NCBI RefSeq assembly: GCF_006334925.1
Contig: NZ_VDHJ01000003.1
Location: 248,001-312,000, forward strand
Source: Corynebacterium tapiri
Lineage (GTDB): Bacteria; Actinomycetota; Actinomycetes; Mycobacteriales; Mycobacteriaceae
Reading direction: 5' to 3'
DNA: 64,000 nt
Part shown: piece after piece, positions 39,049 to 48,318 of the stretch
Position numbering within the stretch: position 1 is the stretch's first letter
How the letters are laid out: each line of letters begins with the position of its first letter
The notes under the pieces: generated by a model
What the model saw: only the letters and a program-made list of their open reading frames with translations
What the model was told of the DNA's origin: nothing
Database searches by the model: none
Translations under genes and position numbers: made by a program

Positions 39049-40140
39049 TTAGACCTGCTCGTTGGCCGGGATAACGTTGTCACCGTTGCGGGTGCCCGTG
39101 CGGTCAGAGTTGAACGGGCGGGTCGTCACGGCGTAAGGATCCTCACCGATGGCCTTCAGAGCCTCGGAGTTCGGGGCCTCCGGGTTATCGATGCGGAACT
39201 GCATGTAGTTAGTGAATGCCTCCGGGGAGACAACGCGAACCTCGAAGTTCATCATTGCGTGGTAGGTACCGCACATCTCGGCACAACGTCCGACGTATGC
39301 GCCTTCCTCGATGGACTCGATCTGGAAGGAACGCTCCTGCTGGTTGGCCTCGGGGTGAGCGTAGACGTCGCGCTTGAACAAGAACTCCGGAACCCAGAAG
39401 GCGTGGGAGACATCGCCCGAAGCGAGGCGGAACTCAACCGGGGTGTTAGCCGGGAGAACCAGAACCGGAACCTCCTCGGTGGTACCCACGGTCTCCACGT
39501 CGTTGAAGTTCAGGTAGGACTGATCGCCGAGAGAGTTGCCGTGGATCGGGTTCGGGTTGTGAACATCCTCGCTGTCGGTGCGGGTCTGCTCTGCGAGGCG
39601 GGTAGCCTCCTCGTCCTTGCCGTCGTAGTCAGCACCGGTCGGGCTGAGCTCGCCGCCAACATTGGCGTAGCCGAACTTCCAGTTCCACTGGAAGGCGGTG
39701 ACATCGACGGTGACCTCCGGGTCCTTGTCCAGGGCAACAACCTTCTGCTGGGTCTGCACGGTGAAGAAGAACAGGGACATAACGATCACGATCGGAACGA
39801 TCGTGAGCACAAGCTCCAGCGGGATGTTGTACTGCAGCTGCTTGGGGAACTCGTCGTCAGTCTTCTTGGCCTGCTTCTTGCGGTTCCATGCGAAGATGGC
39901 GGTGAGCATGAGGGCCCACATGATGATGCCGATGATCCAGGCCGCAACCCAGACCCACACCCAGAAGTTGTACATCTCAACGCCCTCAGGGGTCACCGGA
40001 TCCGGCCATCCCATATCGAGGACGTTTGCCAGAGCCTCCGGCGGCGCAACGTCGCAACCAACCAGAGCAGCTCCGCCGAGTGCGAGCGCACCGGCCAGGC
40101 CAAACTTGCGGGCCACCGTGCGCTTCGTTCGCTGTTCCAC
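39049..40140 (-). CDS. ctaC: Cytochrome aa3 oxidase subunit II (lipoprotein)
   Basis: CuA-bearing subunit II accepting electrons from QcrC. The start is the GTG giving VEQRTKRTVARKFG, with GGAAGG 11 nt upstream. A lipobox LVGC ends the signal at about residue 28, so it is a predicted lipoprotein. Two membrane helices follow and then the cupredoxin domain. CuA ligands are seen in VGRCAEMCGTYHAMM. An extra charged segment in the periplasmic domain (around DADYDGKDEEATRL-type residues) is the actinobacterial insertion that contacts QcrC. It has 363 aa. Confidence 0.95.
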   Translation of the reverse strand: MEQRTKRTVARKFGLAGALALGGAALVGCDVAPPEALANVLDMGWPDPVTPEGVEMYNFWVWVWVAAWIIGIIMWALMLTAIFAWNRKKQAKKTDDEFPKQLQYNIPLELVLTIVPIVIVMSLFFFTVQTQQKVVALDKDPEVTVDVTAFQWNWKFGYANVGGELSPTGADYDGKDEEATRLAEQTRTDSEDVHNPNPIHGNSLGDQSYLNFNDVETVGTTEEVPVLVLPANTPVEFRLASGDVSHAFWVPEFLFKRDVYAHPEANQQERSFQIESIEEGAYVGRCAEMCGTYHAMMNFEVRVVSPEAFTNYMQFRIDNPEAPNSEALKAIGEDPYAVTTRPFNSDRTGTRNGDNVIPANEQV

Positions 40141-40566
40141 GTGTGTCTGCCTTCCTGTCCACACAATTCTTCGGTCAATGCCGAACCCGAGCATTCCTAC
40201 CTAGGCAGAATAGTTCATCGGCATTGGTTTTCCCGCTCCATTCCGCGCGGGAAACATGCATGACAACGAGCCATAGATTGCCAGCTGTCACACATCTAGC
40301 TGAAGATCGTACAGGCCAGCGCCAGGTCCTTCATTACAGGGCCGTCATTCATCCCTCCGCGACTGTCACCGACTTCACACCCCCAGTCACCCCTGATCAA
40401 CCGAAAGTTTGCACCTATTCGGGTATCAAGCAACGCGGGTTGGGCGCGCCACACCGGTTGCCCACCTTTTCCGCTCAGCACCCTAAGGTGGAACAGGAAC
40501 TCGATCGCTTGATCCTTGAGCGATTTCGATCGCGTATGTACGCCTGCGAAGGAGAAGTATTCAAAG
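40141..40566. promoter_or_regulatory. Divergent control region between ctaC and ltsA
   Basis: A 426-bp gap between divergent genes. For ctaC, minus-strand TATTCT (40207-40212) is a good -10, giving a leader of about 60 nt. For ltsA, TAAGGT (40489-40494) is a possible -10. GAAGGAG lies 12 nt before the ltsA ATG. No protein-coding frame or known operator was identified in the middle. Confidence 0.4.
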
Positions 40567-42495
40567 ATGTGTGGTCTGTTAGCGATGCTGACGAGCGGCG
40601 CCGACGCCGAGAAGTATGTGGGTGCCGCCCGCGACGCTCTCCCCTGCATGCGCCATCGTGGTCCGGACGCTGCTGGCACCTGGAACGATGACCACGCCGT
40701 GTTCGGCTTCAACCGACTCAGCATCATCGACCTCGAGCACTCCCACCAGCCCCTGCGCTGGGGGCCCGAAGAGAACCCGGAGCGCTACGCTCTGACATTC
40801 AACGGCGAGATCTATAACTTCGTCGAGTTGCGCGAGGAACTTACCGGTCTCGGTTATTCCTTTAATACTGAGGGCGACTCCGAGACGATCGTCGTCGGCT
40901 ACCACCACTGGGGTGCCGATGTGGTCAACCACCTCCGCGGCATGTTCGGCTTTGTCATTTGGGACACGGAGACCTCGACGGTCTTCGCTGCTCGCGACCA
41001 GTTCGGCATCAAGCCGCTGTTCTATGCCACTACCGAAGCAGGCACGGTCTTCGCCTCCGAAAAGAAGTCGATCCTGGAGATGGCGGACGCCATTGGTCTC
41101 GACCTCAGCCTTGACCGCCGTGCGATCGAGCATTACGTGGACCTGCAGTATGTGCCGGAGCCCGAGTCTCTGCATGCCGGTATCCGTCGTGTGGAGTCCG
41201 GATGCACGGTCACGCTCAAGCCAGGTGGCCAGGTTGAGTCCGAGCGCTACTTCACACCTTCTTTCCAGGTGCAGCCCGTTGCTAAGGGCAACGAGCAGGA
41301 TCTGTTCGACCGCATCGCTCGGGTGCTGGAAGATTCCGTCGCCAAGCACATGCGCGCCGACGTGACCGTCGGATCTTTCCTCTCCGGCGGCATCGACTCC
41401 ACCGCGATTGCTGCCCTGGCCAAGCGCCACAACCCGGACCTGCTGACGTTCACCACTGGTTTCGAGCGCGAGGGCTACTCCGAGGTCGACGTGGCCGCAG
41501 AATCTGCTGCCGCGATTGGAGCGGAGCACATCGTCAAGATTGTCTCCCCGGAGGAATATGCCGACGCCATCCCGAAGATTATGTGGTACCTCGACGATCC
41601 GGTTGCCGACCCTTCGCTGGTTCCGCTCTACTTCGTGGCCGAGACCGCCCGCAAGCATGTCAAGGTCGTCCTCTCGGGCGAAGGCGCCGACGAGCTCTTC
41701 GGCGGCTACACCATCTACAAGGAGCCTCTCTCCCTCGCTCCCTTTGAGAAGCTGCCGGCCACCCTTAACCGTGGGCTCAACCGCCTCTCCCGCGTGCTTC
41801 CCGACGGTGTCAAGGGCAAGTCGCTACTGGAGCGCGGCACCCAGCCGATGGAGGCCCGGTACTACGGCAACGCTCGTAACTTTAACTTCGAGCAGCTGCA
41901 GCGAGTCCTCCCCTGGGCTAAGCCGGAGTGGGATCACCGCGAGGTCACCGCGCCGATTTACCAGTGGTCCAAGGACCTGGAAATGGATCCGGTCGCTCGT
42001 ATGCAGCACCTGGACCTGTTCACCTGGATGCGCGGCGACATCCTGGTCAAAGCCGACAAGATCAACATGGCCAACTCCCTTGAGCTGCGCGTCCCCTTCC
42101 TGGACAAGGAAGTCTTTGAGGTCGCACAGACCATCCCCCATGACCTGAAGATCTCCCACGGGACCACCAAGTACGCGCTGCGCAAGGCTCTCGAGCAGAT
42201 CGTGCCTCCGCACGTGCTCCACCGCAAGAAGCTCGGCTTCCCGGTTCCGATGCGCCACTGGCTGGCTGGTGACGAGCTCTTCGGATGGGCCCAGGACCAG
42301 ATCACTGCTTCCCAGACGGAAGACATCTTTGACAAGCAGGCGGTCCTCGAGATGCTCAAGGAGCACCGTGACGGCATCTCTGACCACTCGCGTCGTCTGT
42401 GGACGGTCCTTGCTTTCATGGTGTGGCACGGAATCTTCGTCGAAAAGCGCATCGATCCGCAGATCGAGCAGCGCGACTACCCCGTCCAGCTCTAA
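40567..42495 (+). CDS. ltsA: Glutamine-dependent asparagine synthase-like amidotransferase LtsA
   Basis: Class II glutamine amidotransferase of the asparagine synthase family; LtsA of C. glutamicum amidates cell-wall meso-DAP and affects lysozyme and temperature sensitivity. The start MCGLLAMLTSG exposes the catalytic Cys2. The 642 aa contain the glutaminase motifs RHRGPDAAG and ALTFNGEIYNFVELR and, in the synthetase domain, the PP-loop SFLSGGIDSTA. It is monocistronic, ending in a strong terminator, and divergent from ctaC. Confidence 0.96.
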   Translation: MCGLLAMLTSGADAEKYVGAARDALPCMRHRGPDAAGTWNDDHAVFGFNRLSIIDLEHSHQPLRWGPEENPERYALTFNGEIYNFVELREELTGLGYSFNTEGDSETIVVGYHHWGADVVNHLRGMFGFVIWDTETSTVFAARDQFGIKPLFYATTEAGTVFASEKKSILEMADAIGLDLSLDRRAIEHYVDLQYVPEPESLHAGIRRVESGCTVTLKPGGQVESERYFTPSFQVQPVAKGNEQDLFDRIARVLEDSVAKHMRADVTVGSFLSGGIDSTAIAALAKRHNPDLLTFTTGFEREGYSEVDVAAESAAAIGAEHIVKIVSPEEYADAIPKIMWYLDDPVADPSLVPLYFVAETARKHVKVVLSGEGADELFGGYTIYKEPLSLAPFEKLPATLNRGLNRLSRVLPDGVKGKSLLERGTQPMEARYYGNARNFNFEQLQRVLPWAKPEWDHREVTAPIYQWSKDLEMDPVARMQHLDLFTWMRGDILVKADKINMANSLELRVPFLDKEVFEVAQTIPHDLKISHGTTKYALRKALEQIVPPHVLHRKKLGFPVPMRHWLAGDELFGWAQDQITASQTEDIFDKQAVLEMLKEHRDGISDHSRRLWTVLAFMVWHGIFVEKRIDPQIEQRDYPVQL

Positions 42496-42546
42496 TACAA
42501 AAGCGAGCCCGGTGATCGTCACAGTGACGAAGGCCGGGCCCGCTCT

Positions 42547-42579
42547 CCCCTAGGCCTCGAAGAGGGCCTAGGGGTTTTT
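42547..42579 (+). terminator. Intrinsic terminator of ltsA
   Basis: Arms CCCCTAGGCCTC/GAGGGCCTAGGGG around GAA, followed by TTTTTC. A second, less regular hairpin (GAGCCCGG...CCGGGCCC, about 42505-42541) lies just before it. The converging Fe-S gene ends 31 bp further on and may share the stem. Confidence 0.9.
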
Positions 42580-42609
42580 CTGCGCCGTGGGTCGTTCCCC
42601 GGCGACAGA

Positions 42610-42954
42610 TCAGTTGAAGGAATCGCCGCAGGCGCAGGATCCGCCAGCGTTCGGGTTATCGATGGTGAAGCCCTGAGACTCGATGGTGTCAGAGAAATCG
42701 ATGGTTGCGCCCATGAGGTAAGGGATGCTCATCTTGTCCACCACGAGGTTGACTCCGCCAATAGTGTCAACCTTGTCACCGTCGAGCGAACGATCGTCGA
42801 AGTACAGCTGGTAACGAAGTCCTGCGCAGCCGCCGGGCTGCACGGCGATGCGCAGCGAGAGGTCGTCGCGCCCCTCCTGGTCAAGCAGGGCCTTAGCCTT
42901 GGCAGCAGCGGCCTCGGTGAGGATGACGCCGGTGGACGAGGTGGGTGCGGTCAT
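42610..42954 (-). CDS. erpA: A-type iron-sulfur carrier (HesB/IscA/ErpA family)
   Basis: Fe-S cluster carrier or insertion protein. The 114 aa have the three conserved cysteines: Cys43 (GGCAG), Cys107 and Cys109 (CAC). It is isolated from suf genes but lies close to several Fe-S users (qcrA, lipA). The symbol is a family assignment; the specific targets are not evident. The start has AGGAG about 7 nt upstream. Confidence 0.9.
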   Translation of the reverse strand: MTAPTSSTGVILTEAAAAKAKALLDQEGRDDLSLRIAVQPGGCAGLRYQLYFDDRSLDGDKVDTIGGVNLVVDKMSIPYLMGATIDFSDTIESQGFTIDNPNAGGSCACGDSFN

Positions 42955-43013
42955 AAACTTGACTCCTTATTACCTATCGATGATGCCCGGTGGGCCGATC
43001 CAGCGGGCCACGA

Positions 43014-43038
43014 GGTGACCCTTACATAAAGGGTAACC
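43014..43038. promoter_or_regulatory. 25-bp operator-like palindrome between erpA and DUF3043 genes
   Basis: GGTGACCCTT-ACATA-AAGGGTAACC: 10-bp arms with one mismatch around a 5-bp spacer. It lies 60 bp before the erpA-like gene and 58 bp before the DUF3043 gene, in their divergent promoter region. No T-run follows, and the shape suits a homodimeric repressor. The cognate regulator is not recognised. Confidence 0.5.
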
Positions 43039-43095
43039 ATATCGCAGGCACCCGCATTCCCTGTCAACCCTATCGGGCTTGTAACCTGGTCAGTT

Positions 43096-43893
43096 GTGAA
43101 GACTCCGTGGAAGAAATCCGAACAGAATGCTGCTCAGGATGCCCCCAGCGGCTCGACGCGTGCGTCGGATCTGCTGAAGGACGATGCCGTCCAGGCCCAG
43201 GCAGCCGCTCCCGCCGCCACCGAGCCCGACCGCGAGCCCGCTGCTGAGAAGAAGCCCGCCCACCAGGGTGCTGGCTCCCAGGCCGCCACGCAGCGCAAGG
43301 GTTACACCCCGCCCAAGGGGCGTCCCACTCCGAAGCGTCGCGACCGTGAAATCGAGCGCGGCGTCGTCCGCGATCCCAACAAGCTCACCCCGGCTGAGGC
43401 AAGCAAGCGCCGCAAGGAGCTGAAGAAGTCGATGAGCAAGGAGGAGTGGAAGGAATATAAGCGCAAGGAGCGAGAGGAATCCCGCGAGCGCAACCGCATT
43501 TATCGAGAGCGCCTGTATTCCGGAGACGAGCGTTACCTCATGGAGCGCGATAAGGGCGACGAGCGCCGCTACGCCCGCGACTGGGTGGACTCCAAGCGCT
43601 TTTTCAACAACCTCTTCCTGCCCGTCGCGCTGATCATGTTGCTCTCCTTCTTCCTCACTTCGGTCAACCCGATGGTGGCCAACGTGGTTTCCTCGATCCT
43701 CATGATCGCCGTTTTGGTGTTCCTGATCGAGGGCATCTTCATCGGCATCCGTGTGAACAAGGCGGTTCGGGCGAAGTACCCGAACACGACCGACCGCGGT
43801 TTCGGTATGGGCTTCTACGCCTTCTCGCGTGCCACCCAGCCGCGCAAATGGCGAACCCCTCGCCCGCGCGTCGCTGTCGGCGATCGGATCTAA
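43096..43893 (+). CDS. DUF3043 membrane protein
   Basis: A 265-aa protein of the actinobacterial DUF3043 family, function unknown. The N-terminal half is Lys/Arg/Glu/Ala-rich and probably disordered or helical (residues 1-155). Two membrane helices follow (about 173-190 and 195-218) and then a conserved short C-terminus. The start is GTG; TAACCT (43082-43087) lies 8 nt upstream without a ribosome site, suggesting a leaderless transcript. It sits next to erpA and cobT as in related corynebacteria. Confidence 0.82.
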   Translation: MKTPWKKSEQNAAQDAPSGSTRASDLLKDDAVQAQAAAPAATEPDREPAAEKKPAHQGAGSQAATQRKGYTPPKGRPTPKRRDREIERGVVRDPNKLTPAEASKRRKELKKSMSKEEWKEYKRKEREESRERNRIYRERLYSGDERYLMERDKGDERRYARDWVDSKRFFNNLFLPVALIMLLSFFLTSVNPMVANVVSSILMIAVLVFLIEGIFIGIRVNKAVRAKYPNTTDRGFGMGFYAFSRATQPRKWRTPRPRVAVGDRI

Positions 43894-43938
43894 ACTGCAC
43901 TCACATACCCAAGTGAGCAGATAGAAAGGTGACCTGCG

Positions 43939-44991
43939 ATGACCGAGCAGACAACGTCCCCGGGATCGTTACCCGCTGATTCGCCGCGCTTCCCGCAGGT
44001 CGCCAGCCCAGATTCTTTAAGCGCTGAGCGCCTTTCTGCAGTGCTCAGCTCTACCCCGCGTGGCCTTGCTCTCGGTCGCCTGGCCCCGGTAGCGGTCCTC
44101 GCGGCCGGGTGGCAGGCACGCACGGATCCCCAGCCGCCGACGCAGGCGCGAGTCGTCGTTTTTGCCGGAGATAATGGCATCGCCCAGCGCGAAGTCAGCG
44201 CTTACGCCCCGGAAGCGTCGTTAACGCAGGCAGAGGAGATCACCGCAGGTGCGGGCCCTGTTAATGCGCTGGCGCGAGTGCAGCAGGCGGGGGTCAGGCT
44301 TGTCGACGTCTGCCTCGACCACGATGTGTGGGGAGACGAGCGAGTCAGCCGCTCCTGCCCCGCCATTGACGAGGCAGATGCGATGTCCCCCGATGATCTC
44401 GAGCGTGCTCTCGCCATCGGTGCTCGGATCGCGGACAGTGAGGTCGATGCGGGAGCTGACTTACTCATCCCGGGCGAGCTGGGGGTGGGCGGGACCACTG
44501 TTACGGCTGCGCTCATGGGGGCTGCCACGCGCACGGAACCGGTCTCCGTGATCGGACCGGGCTCCGGAATCACGGACGAGACCTGGAAGATCAAGGTCAC
44601 AGCTATCCGGGATGCGATGTTCCGGGCTCGCGGACGCCACGATGACACCGAATTTTTGCTGCGCACCATCGGCTCCCCGGTGCTGGCAGCGCTGAACGGG
44701 TTCATCGCCCAGGCAGCTGTCCGGCGCACTCCTGTGCTTCTCGACGGCGCGGCCGTCACCGCCGCAGCTTTCCTTGCTAATCGCCTGGCCCCGGGAACGA
44801 AGGACTGGTGCCTAGCCGGCGACCTTTCCCCCGAGCCAGCACATCTGCTAGCGCTCAACGAGCTGGGGCTTACCCCCTTGCTCGCTCTCGACACCGCGCT
44901 GGGTCAGGGTTGCGGGGCGATCACTGCATTAGGCCTGGTGCGCTCGGCCTGCGAACTGGCCGGGACGTTCGCCCCGACCGACCCCGCATAA
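43939..44991 (+). CDS. cobT: Nicotinate-nucleotide--dimethylbenzimidazole phosphoribosyltransferase
   Basis: CobT activates the lower ligand (alpha-ribazole phosphate) of cobalamin. The 350 aa carry the family motifs FAGDNGIAQREVSAY, GELGVGGTTVTAAL and IGPGSGI, and a late DTALGQGCGAI. AGAAAGGTG lies just before the ATG. The partner genes cobU and cobS, which accompany cobT in C. glutamicum, are absent here: ilvE follows directly on the opposite strand. It may serve in salvage with cobU/cobS elsewhere, or be a remnant. Confidence 0.93.
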   Translation: MTEQTTSPGSLPADSPRFPQVASPDSLSAERLSAVLSSTPRGLALGRLAPVAVLAAGWQARTDPQPPTQARVVVFAGDNGIAQREVSAYAPEASLTQAEEITAGAGPVNALARVQQAGVRLVDVCLDHDVWGDERVSRSCPAIDEADAMSPDDLERALAIGARIADSEVDAGADLLIPGELGVGGTTVTAALMGAATRTEPVSVIGPGSGITDETWKIKVTAIRDAMFRARGRHDDTEFLLRTIGSPVLAALNGFIAQAAVRRTPVLLDGAAVTAAAFLANRLAPGTKDWCLAGDLSPEPAHLLALNELGLTPLLALDTALGQGCGAITALGLVRSACELAGTFAPTDPA

Positions 44992-45047
44992 AGCTCGGGG
45001 CCCTAAGCACTTAGCGGGTGGCGGGCAGGCGTCGCCAAGCGCGTCGC

Positions 45048-46154
45048 CTAACCCTGCACCAAGGTGTGACGCCAACCGTGCGCGTCCTCAACCTCACCCT
45101 TCTGGATGCCGGTGAGCCGCTCGCGCAGCGCCATCGTGACCGTGCCGGACTCGTTGTTGTTGACCGTGAACTCGCCGCTGTTGCTGAGCACCCGCCCCAC
45201 CGGAGTGATCACCGCTGCCGTGCCGCAAGCCAGAGCCTCCGTCATAGCGCCGGACGTGGCATCCTCGCGCCATTGCTCCGCTGACACCTTGGTCTCCTCG
45301 GTCTGGTACCCCATGTCGCGAGCAACCTGCAGGAGGGAGTCGCGGGTAATCCCTGGCAGCAGAGAGCCCGACAGCTCTGGGGTGACCAGGCGGACGTCGT
45401 CGCCCGCACCATAGACGAACATAAGGTTCATGCCGCCCATTTCTTCCACGTAGCGCCGCTCGATCGCGTCGAGCCAAACGACCTGGTCGCAGCCCTTTTC
45501 CTCGGCCTGGGCCTGAGCCAAGAGGGAGGCCGCGTAGTTGCCAGCGAACTTCGCTGCACCGGTGCCACCCGGAGCTGCACGAACGTAGTCCTCTCCCAAC
45601 CAGACCGAGACCGGCGTGATGCCATTGGCAAAGTAGGCACCCGAGGGAGAGGCAATCACGAAGAAGGAGTACGCATCAGCGGGAGCAACTCCCAGCGAGA
45701 CCTCGGTGGAGATCATGAACGGGCGGATGTACAGGGCTTCTTCTCCGCCGGCTGCCGGGACCCAGTCCTGGTCGATGTCGACTAACTGACGCAAGGACTC
45801 GATAAACAGCTCGGTAGGCAATTGCGGCATGGCCATGCGCTCGGCGGAACGCTGCATGCGCTGGGCGTTAGCATCCGGGCGGAAGGTGGCAATGGAACCA
45901 TCGGGCTGACGGTAGGCCTTGATTCCCTCGAAAATTGCCTGGCCGTAATGGAAGACGGTGGTCGCCGGGTCCAGCTGAAGTGGCTGATACGGCAGCACCT
46001 GCGCGTTGTGCCAGCCAGCGTCTGCGGTCCAATCAATGCGCACCATGTGATCGGTAAAGTTCTGGCCAAATCGAGGCTGAGCCAAGATTTCGGCACGCTT
46101 CTCATCAGAAACTGGATCCGGATTACGGGTTACTGAAAATTCTAAGGAGCTCAT
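45048..46154 (-). CDS. ilvE: Branched-chain amino acid aminotransferase
   Basis: PLP-dependent class IV aminotransferase for the last step of Val, Leu and Ile synthesis. The 368 aa contain the PLP-lysine region [18 protein letters not shown], the substrate segment [11 protein letters not shown], and the phosphate-binding [15 protein letters not shown]. It is divergent from the aminopeptidase gene. GTG and ATG choices agree with [14 protein letters not shown] as the family start. Confidence 0.96.
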   Translation of the reverse strand: MSSLEFSVTRNPDPVSDEKRAEILAQPRFGQNFTDHMVRIDWTADAGWHNAQVLPYQPLQLDPATTVFHYGQAIFEGIKAYRQPDGSIATFRPDANAQRMQRSAERMAMPQLPTELFIESLRQLVDIDQDWVPAAGGEEALYIRPFMISTEVSLGVAPADAYSFFVIASPSGAYFANGITPVSVWLGEDYVRAAPGGTGAAKFAGNYAASLLAQAQAEEKGCDQVVWLDAIERRYVEEMGGMNLMFVYGAGDDVRLVTPELSGSLLPGITRDSLLQVARDMGYQTEETKVSAEQWREDATSGAMTEALACGTAAVITPVGRVLSNSGEFTVNNNESGTVTMALRERLTGIQKGEVEDAHGWRHTLVQG

Positions 46155-46264
46155 TCCCCCAACCTACCCCGCTCACATGCACGGGGCGTTAGGCTGGCGA
46201 ATATTGGCGCCCATACCCGCGCCACTGAGTTGATGAACGCCATGAATGAAAAGGAGCTTGAAGG

Positions 46265-47773
46265 ATGCCGAAGTTGGAGACGCGTCTTCCGGCACGCGGG
46301 CGCACCCCGCAGGTGGAACTAGAGAAGAAGGCACCCAAGCAGGTCGATGCTTTCCTCGTCGCAGTTTTTGAGGGTGAGGATGCGACCCTTGAACTCCCGG
46401 CCAGCTCTCTGCTGAGCTCCGGCGACACCAAGAAGATCTTCGCCGCTCTGAGTGCTGTCGATGCGAAGGGCAGCCTCGGTGCTGTCACCCGCGTTCCGGC
46501 GCCGGAGGGTGTGGGCGCCAGCGCTGTGGTCGCAGTGGGCCTGGGTTCCCCCGAGGAGCTTGACGACGAGTCGGTCCGCCGCGCAGCAGGAGTTGCCGCC
46601 CGCACTCTGGGATCCCTGGAAACGGTAGCCACGAGCCTGGGCGACTTCGGCCTGGCCGCCACAGTAGAGGGTCTTCTCCTCGGCGGTTACGAGTACCGTG
46701 GTCTGCGTTCTGAGCGCACGGCCGAGGATCGCCCTGCCACCACCTTCACCCTGGTGGGAGATCCCAAGCAGGACAAGGAAGAGTTCGTCTCCGCTCACAT
46801 CACCGCCGAGCAGGTGTGCTTTGCCCGCGACCTGGTGAACACCCCAGCCTCCCACCTCTACCCGGAGAGCTACGCGCAGATCATCGCCGACGCCGCTGAG
46901 GCCGCAGGCCTGAAGGTAGAGATCCTGGACGAGAACAAGCTCAAGGCGCAGGGCTTTGGCGGCATCCTTGCCGTTGGCCAAGGTTCCGATCGCGCACCGC
47001 GCGTTGTGCGCCTGACGTGGAAGCCCAAGAAGGCCAAGTCCTCGGTGGCGCTGGTGGGCAAGGGCATCACCTTCGATACCGGCGGAATCTCGCTGAAGCC
47101 CGGCGCACACATGGAGAACATGATCTCTGACATGGGTGGCTCTGCCGCTGTGGTCGGAGCGACCATCGCGGCCGCTCGCCTGAACCTCCCCGTGGCTGTG
47201 ACGGCAACGATCCCGCTGGCAGAGAACATGCCGTCCGGTTCTGCGACCCGTCCCGGTGACGTGATTACCCACTACGGTGGCATCACCTCTGAGGTAATCA
47301 ACACCGACGCCGAGGGCCGTCTAGTGCTTGCAGACGCCATCGCCCGTGCAAGCGAGGACAAGCCCGACTACCTCATCGAGACCGCAACCCTGACCGGTGC
47401 ACAGCTGGTCGCCCTGGGTGCGCGGACCGCCGGCGTGATGGGATCCGATCAGTTCCGTGACTCCGTTGCTCGCGCTGGCCAGCTCGTGGGTGAAAACGCC
47501 TGGGCCATGCCCCTGCTCGAGGAACACGACGAGGACATCAAGAGCCCGGTGGCGGACATCCGCAACCACGCAAACTCCCGCAATGGCGGCATGCTCTTCG
47601 CCGGCGCTTACCTGAGCCGCTTCGTGGGCGAGGGAATCCAGTGGGCACACATCGACGTGGCTGGGCCGTCCTTCAATGAGGGCTCGGCTTTTGGTTACAC
47701 CCCCAAGCGCGCAACCGGTGCTCCGGTCCGCACGATCGTGCAGTGCCTGCGCGATATCGCCGTGGAGGCTTAG
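46265..47773 (+). CDS. pepA: Leucyl aminopeptidase (M17 family)
   Basis: Cytosolic two-metal aminopeptidase. The 502 aa show the variable N-terminal domain, then the catalytic domain with VGKGITFDTGGISLKP (metal-binding Lys and Asp), SDMGGSAAVVGA, and the signature NTDAEGRLVLADAIARA. It is monocistronic, divergent from ilvE. AAGGAG lies about 13 nt before the ATG, and AAGG is also closer. Confidence 0.95.
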   Translation: MPKLETRLPARGRTPQVELEKKAPKQVDAFLVAVFEGEDATLELPASSLLSSGDTKKIFAALSAVDAKGSLGAVTRVPAPEGVGASAVVAVGLGSPEELDDESVRRAAGVAARTLGSLETVATSLGDFGLAATVEGLLLGGYEYRGLRSERTAEDRPATTFTLVGDPKQDKEEFVSAHITAEQVCFARDLVNTPASHLYPESYAQIIADAAEAAGLKVEILDENKLKAQGFGGILAVGQGSDRAPRVVRLTWKPKKAKSSVALVGKGITFDTGGISLKPGAHMENMISDMGGSAAVVGATIAAARLNLPVAVTATIPLAENMPSGSATRPGDVITHYGGITSEVINTDAEGRLVLADAIARASEDKPDYLIETATLTGAQLVALGARTAGVMGSDQFRDSVARAGQLVGENAWAMPLLEEHDEDIKSPVADIRNHANSRNGGMLFAGAYLSRFVGEGIQWAHIDVAGPSFNEGSAFGYTPKRATGAPVRTIVQCLRDIAVEA

Positions 47774-47786
47774 AGGTTTTAAGCCT

Positions 47787-48185
47787 CTAGGCCAACGGGT
47801 TTTCGCCGCGCTCGAATCGGGCGCGGCGTTCGCGTTGTTCTTGACGCTTGCGCAGAATGCGATCGCGCTCGATGCGCTTGCGCATGCGTTCGGGGTAACC
47901 GGTCTCTTCGACGTCAAAGACAGGGACGTCCAGCAGATGAGCTACTGCGTCTATGCCCTTTGGCCCGCCGATTGGACGCCGGGTGAAGTCTCCATCGGCG
48001 TCGACGAGTACCACGGACATTTCGTTGACTATGGTCTCTGGTTCTACGAAGGCCTCGATGAATTCTCGCTCCTTAACCCACTGGGCAAGTGCCTGAGCGT
48101 CGTGGGGGCGAATCGTATCCCCCGGGGCGCGGGGTGGCCGCAGCGGGGAATTGCGTGCCTTACGCCGAGAAAACCAGTTGAACAC
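47787..48185 (-). CDS. Conserved hypothetical protein
   Basis: A 132-aa protein with no recognised domain. Residues 20-90 look like a small alpha/beta fold (IVNEMSVVLVDADGDFTRRP); the C-terminal 40 residues are a highly charged Arg/Glu helix. There is no signal or membrane segment. The start is GTG with a weak ribosome site. It lies 13 bp from the converging aminopeptidase gene and is divergent from aceF, where C. glutamicum also has a small gene of unknown role. Confidence 0.65.
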   Translation of the reverse strand: MFNWFSRRKARNSPLRPPRAPGDTIRPHDAQALAQWVKEREFIEAFVEPETIVNEMSVVLVDADGDFTRRPIGGPKGIDAVAHLLDVPVFDVEETGYPERMRKRIERDRILRKRQEQRERRARFERGENPLA

Positions 48186-48241
48186 GGGTGCAATTGTATG
48201 CAGCCGAAGTCACCCGCGGATGCGGGGGTCATGGCACACAC

Positions 48242-48266
48242 CTAGCGGGTATTACGGGTACGCTAG
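48242..48266 (+). promoter_or_regulatory. Predicted aceF promoter with overlapping inverted repeat
   Basis: TACGCT (48259-48264) is a plausible -10, 55 nt before the aceF ATG. It is overlapped by the right arm of CTAGCG-N13-CGCTAG (48242-48247 and 48261-48266), a possible operator. No matching known regulator was recognised. Confidence 0.35.
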
Positions 48267-48318
48267 TGCGCAATAACCATCGTCTCTTTTCACAATTCGT
48301 CGAGGAGTCTTACACAAC

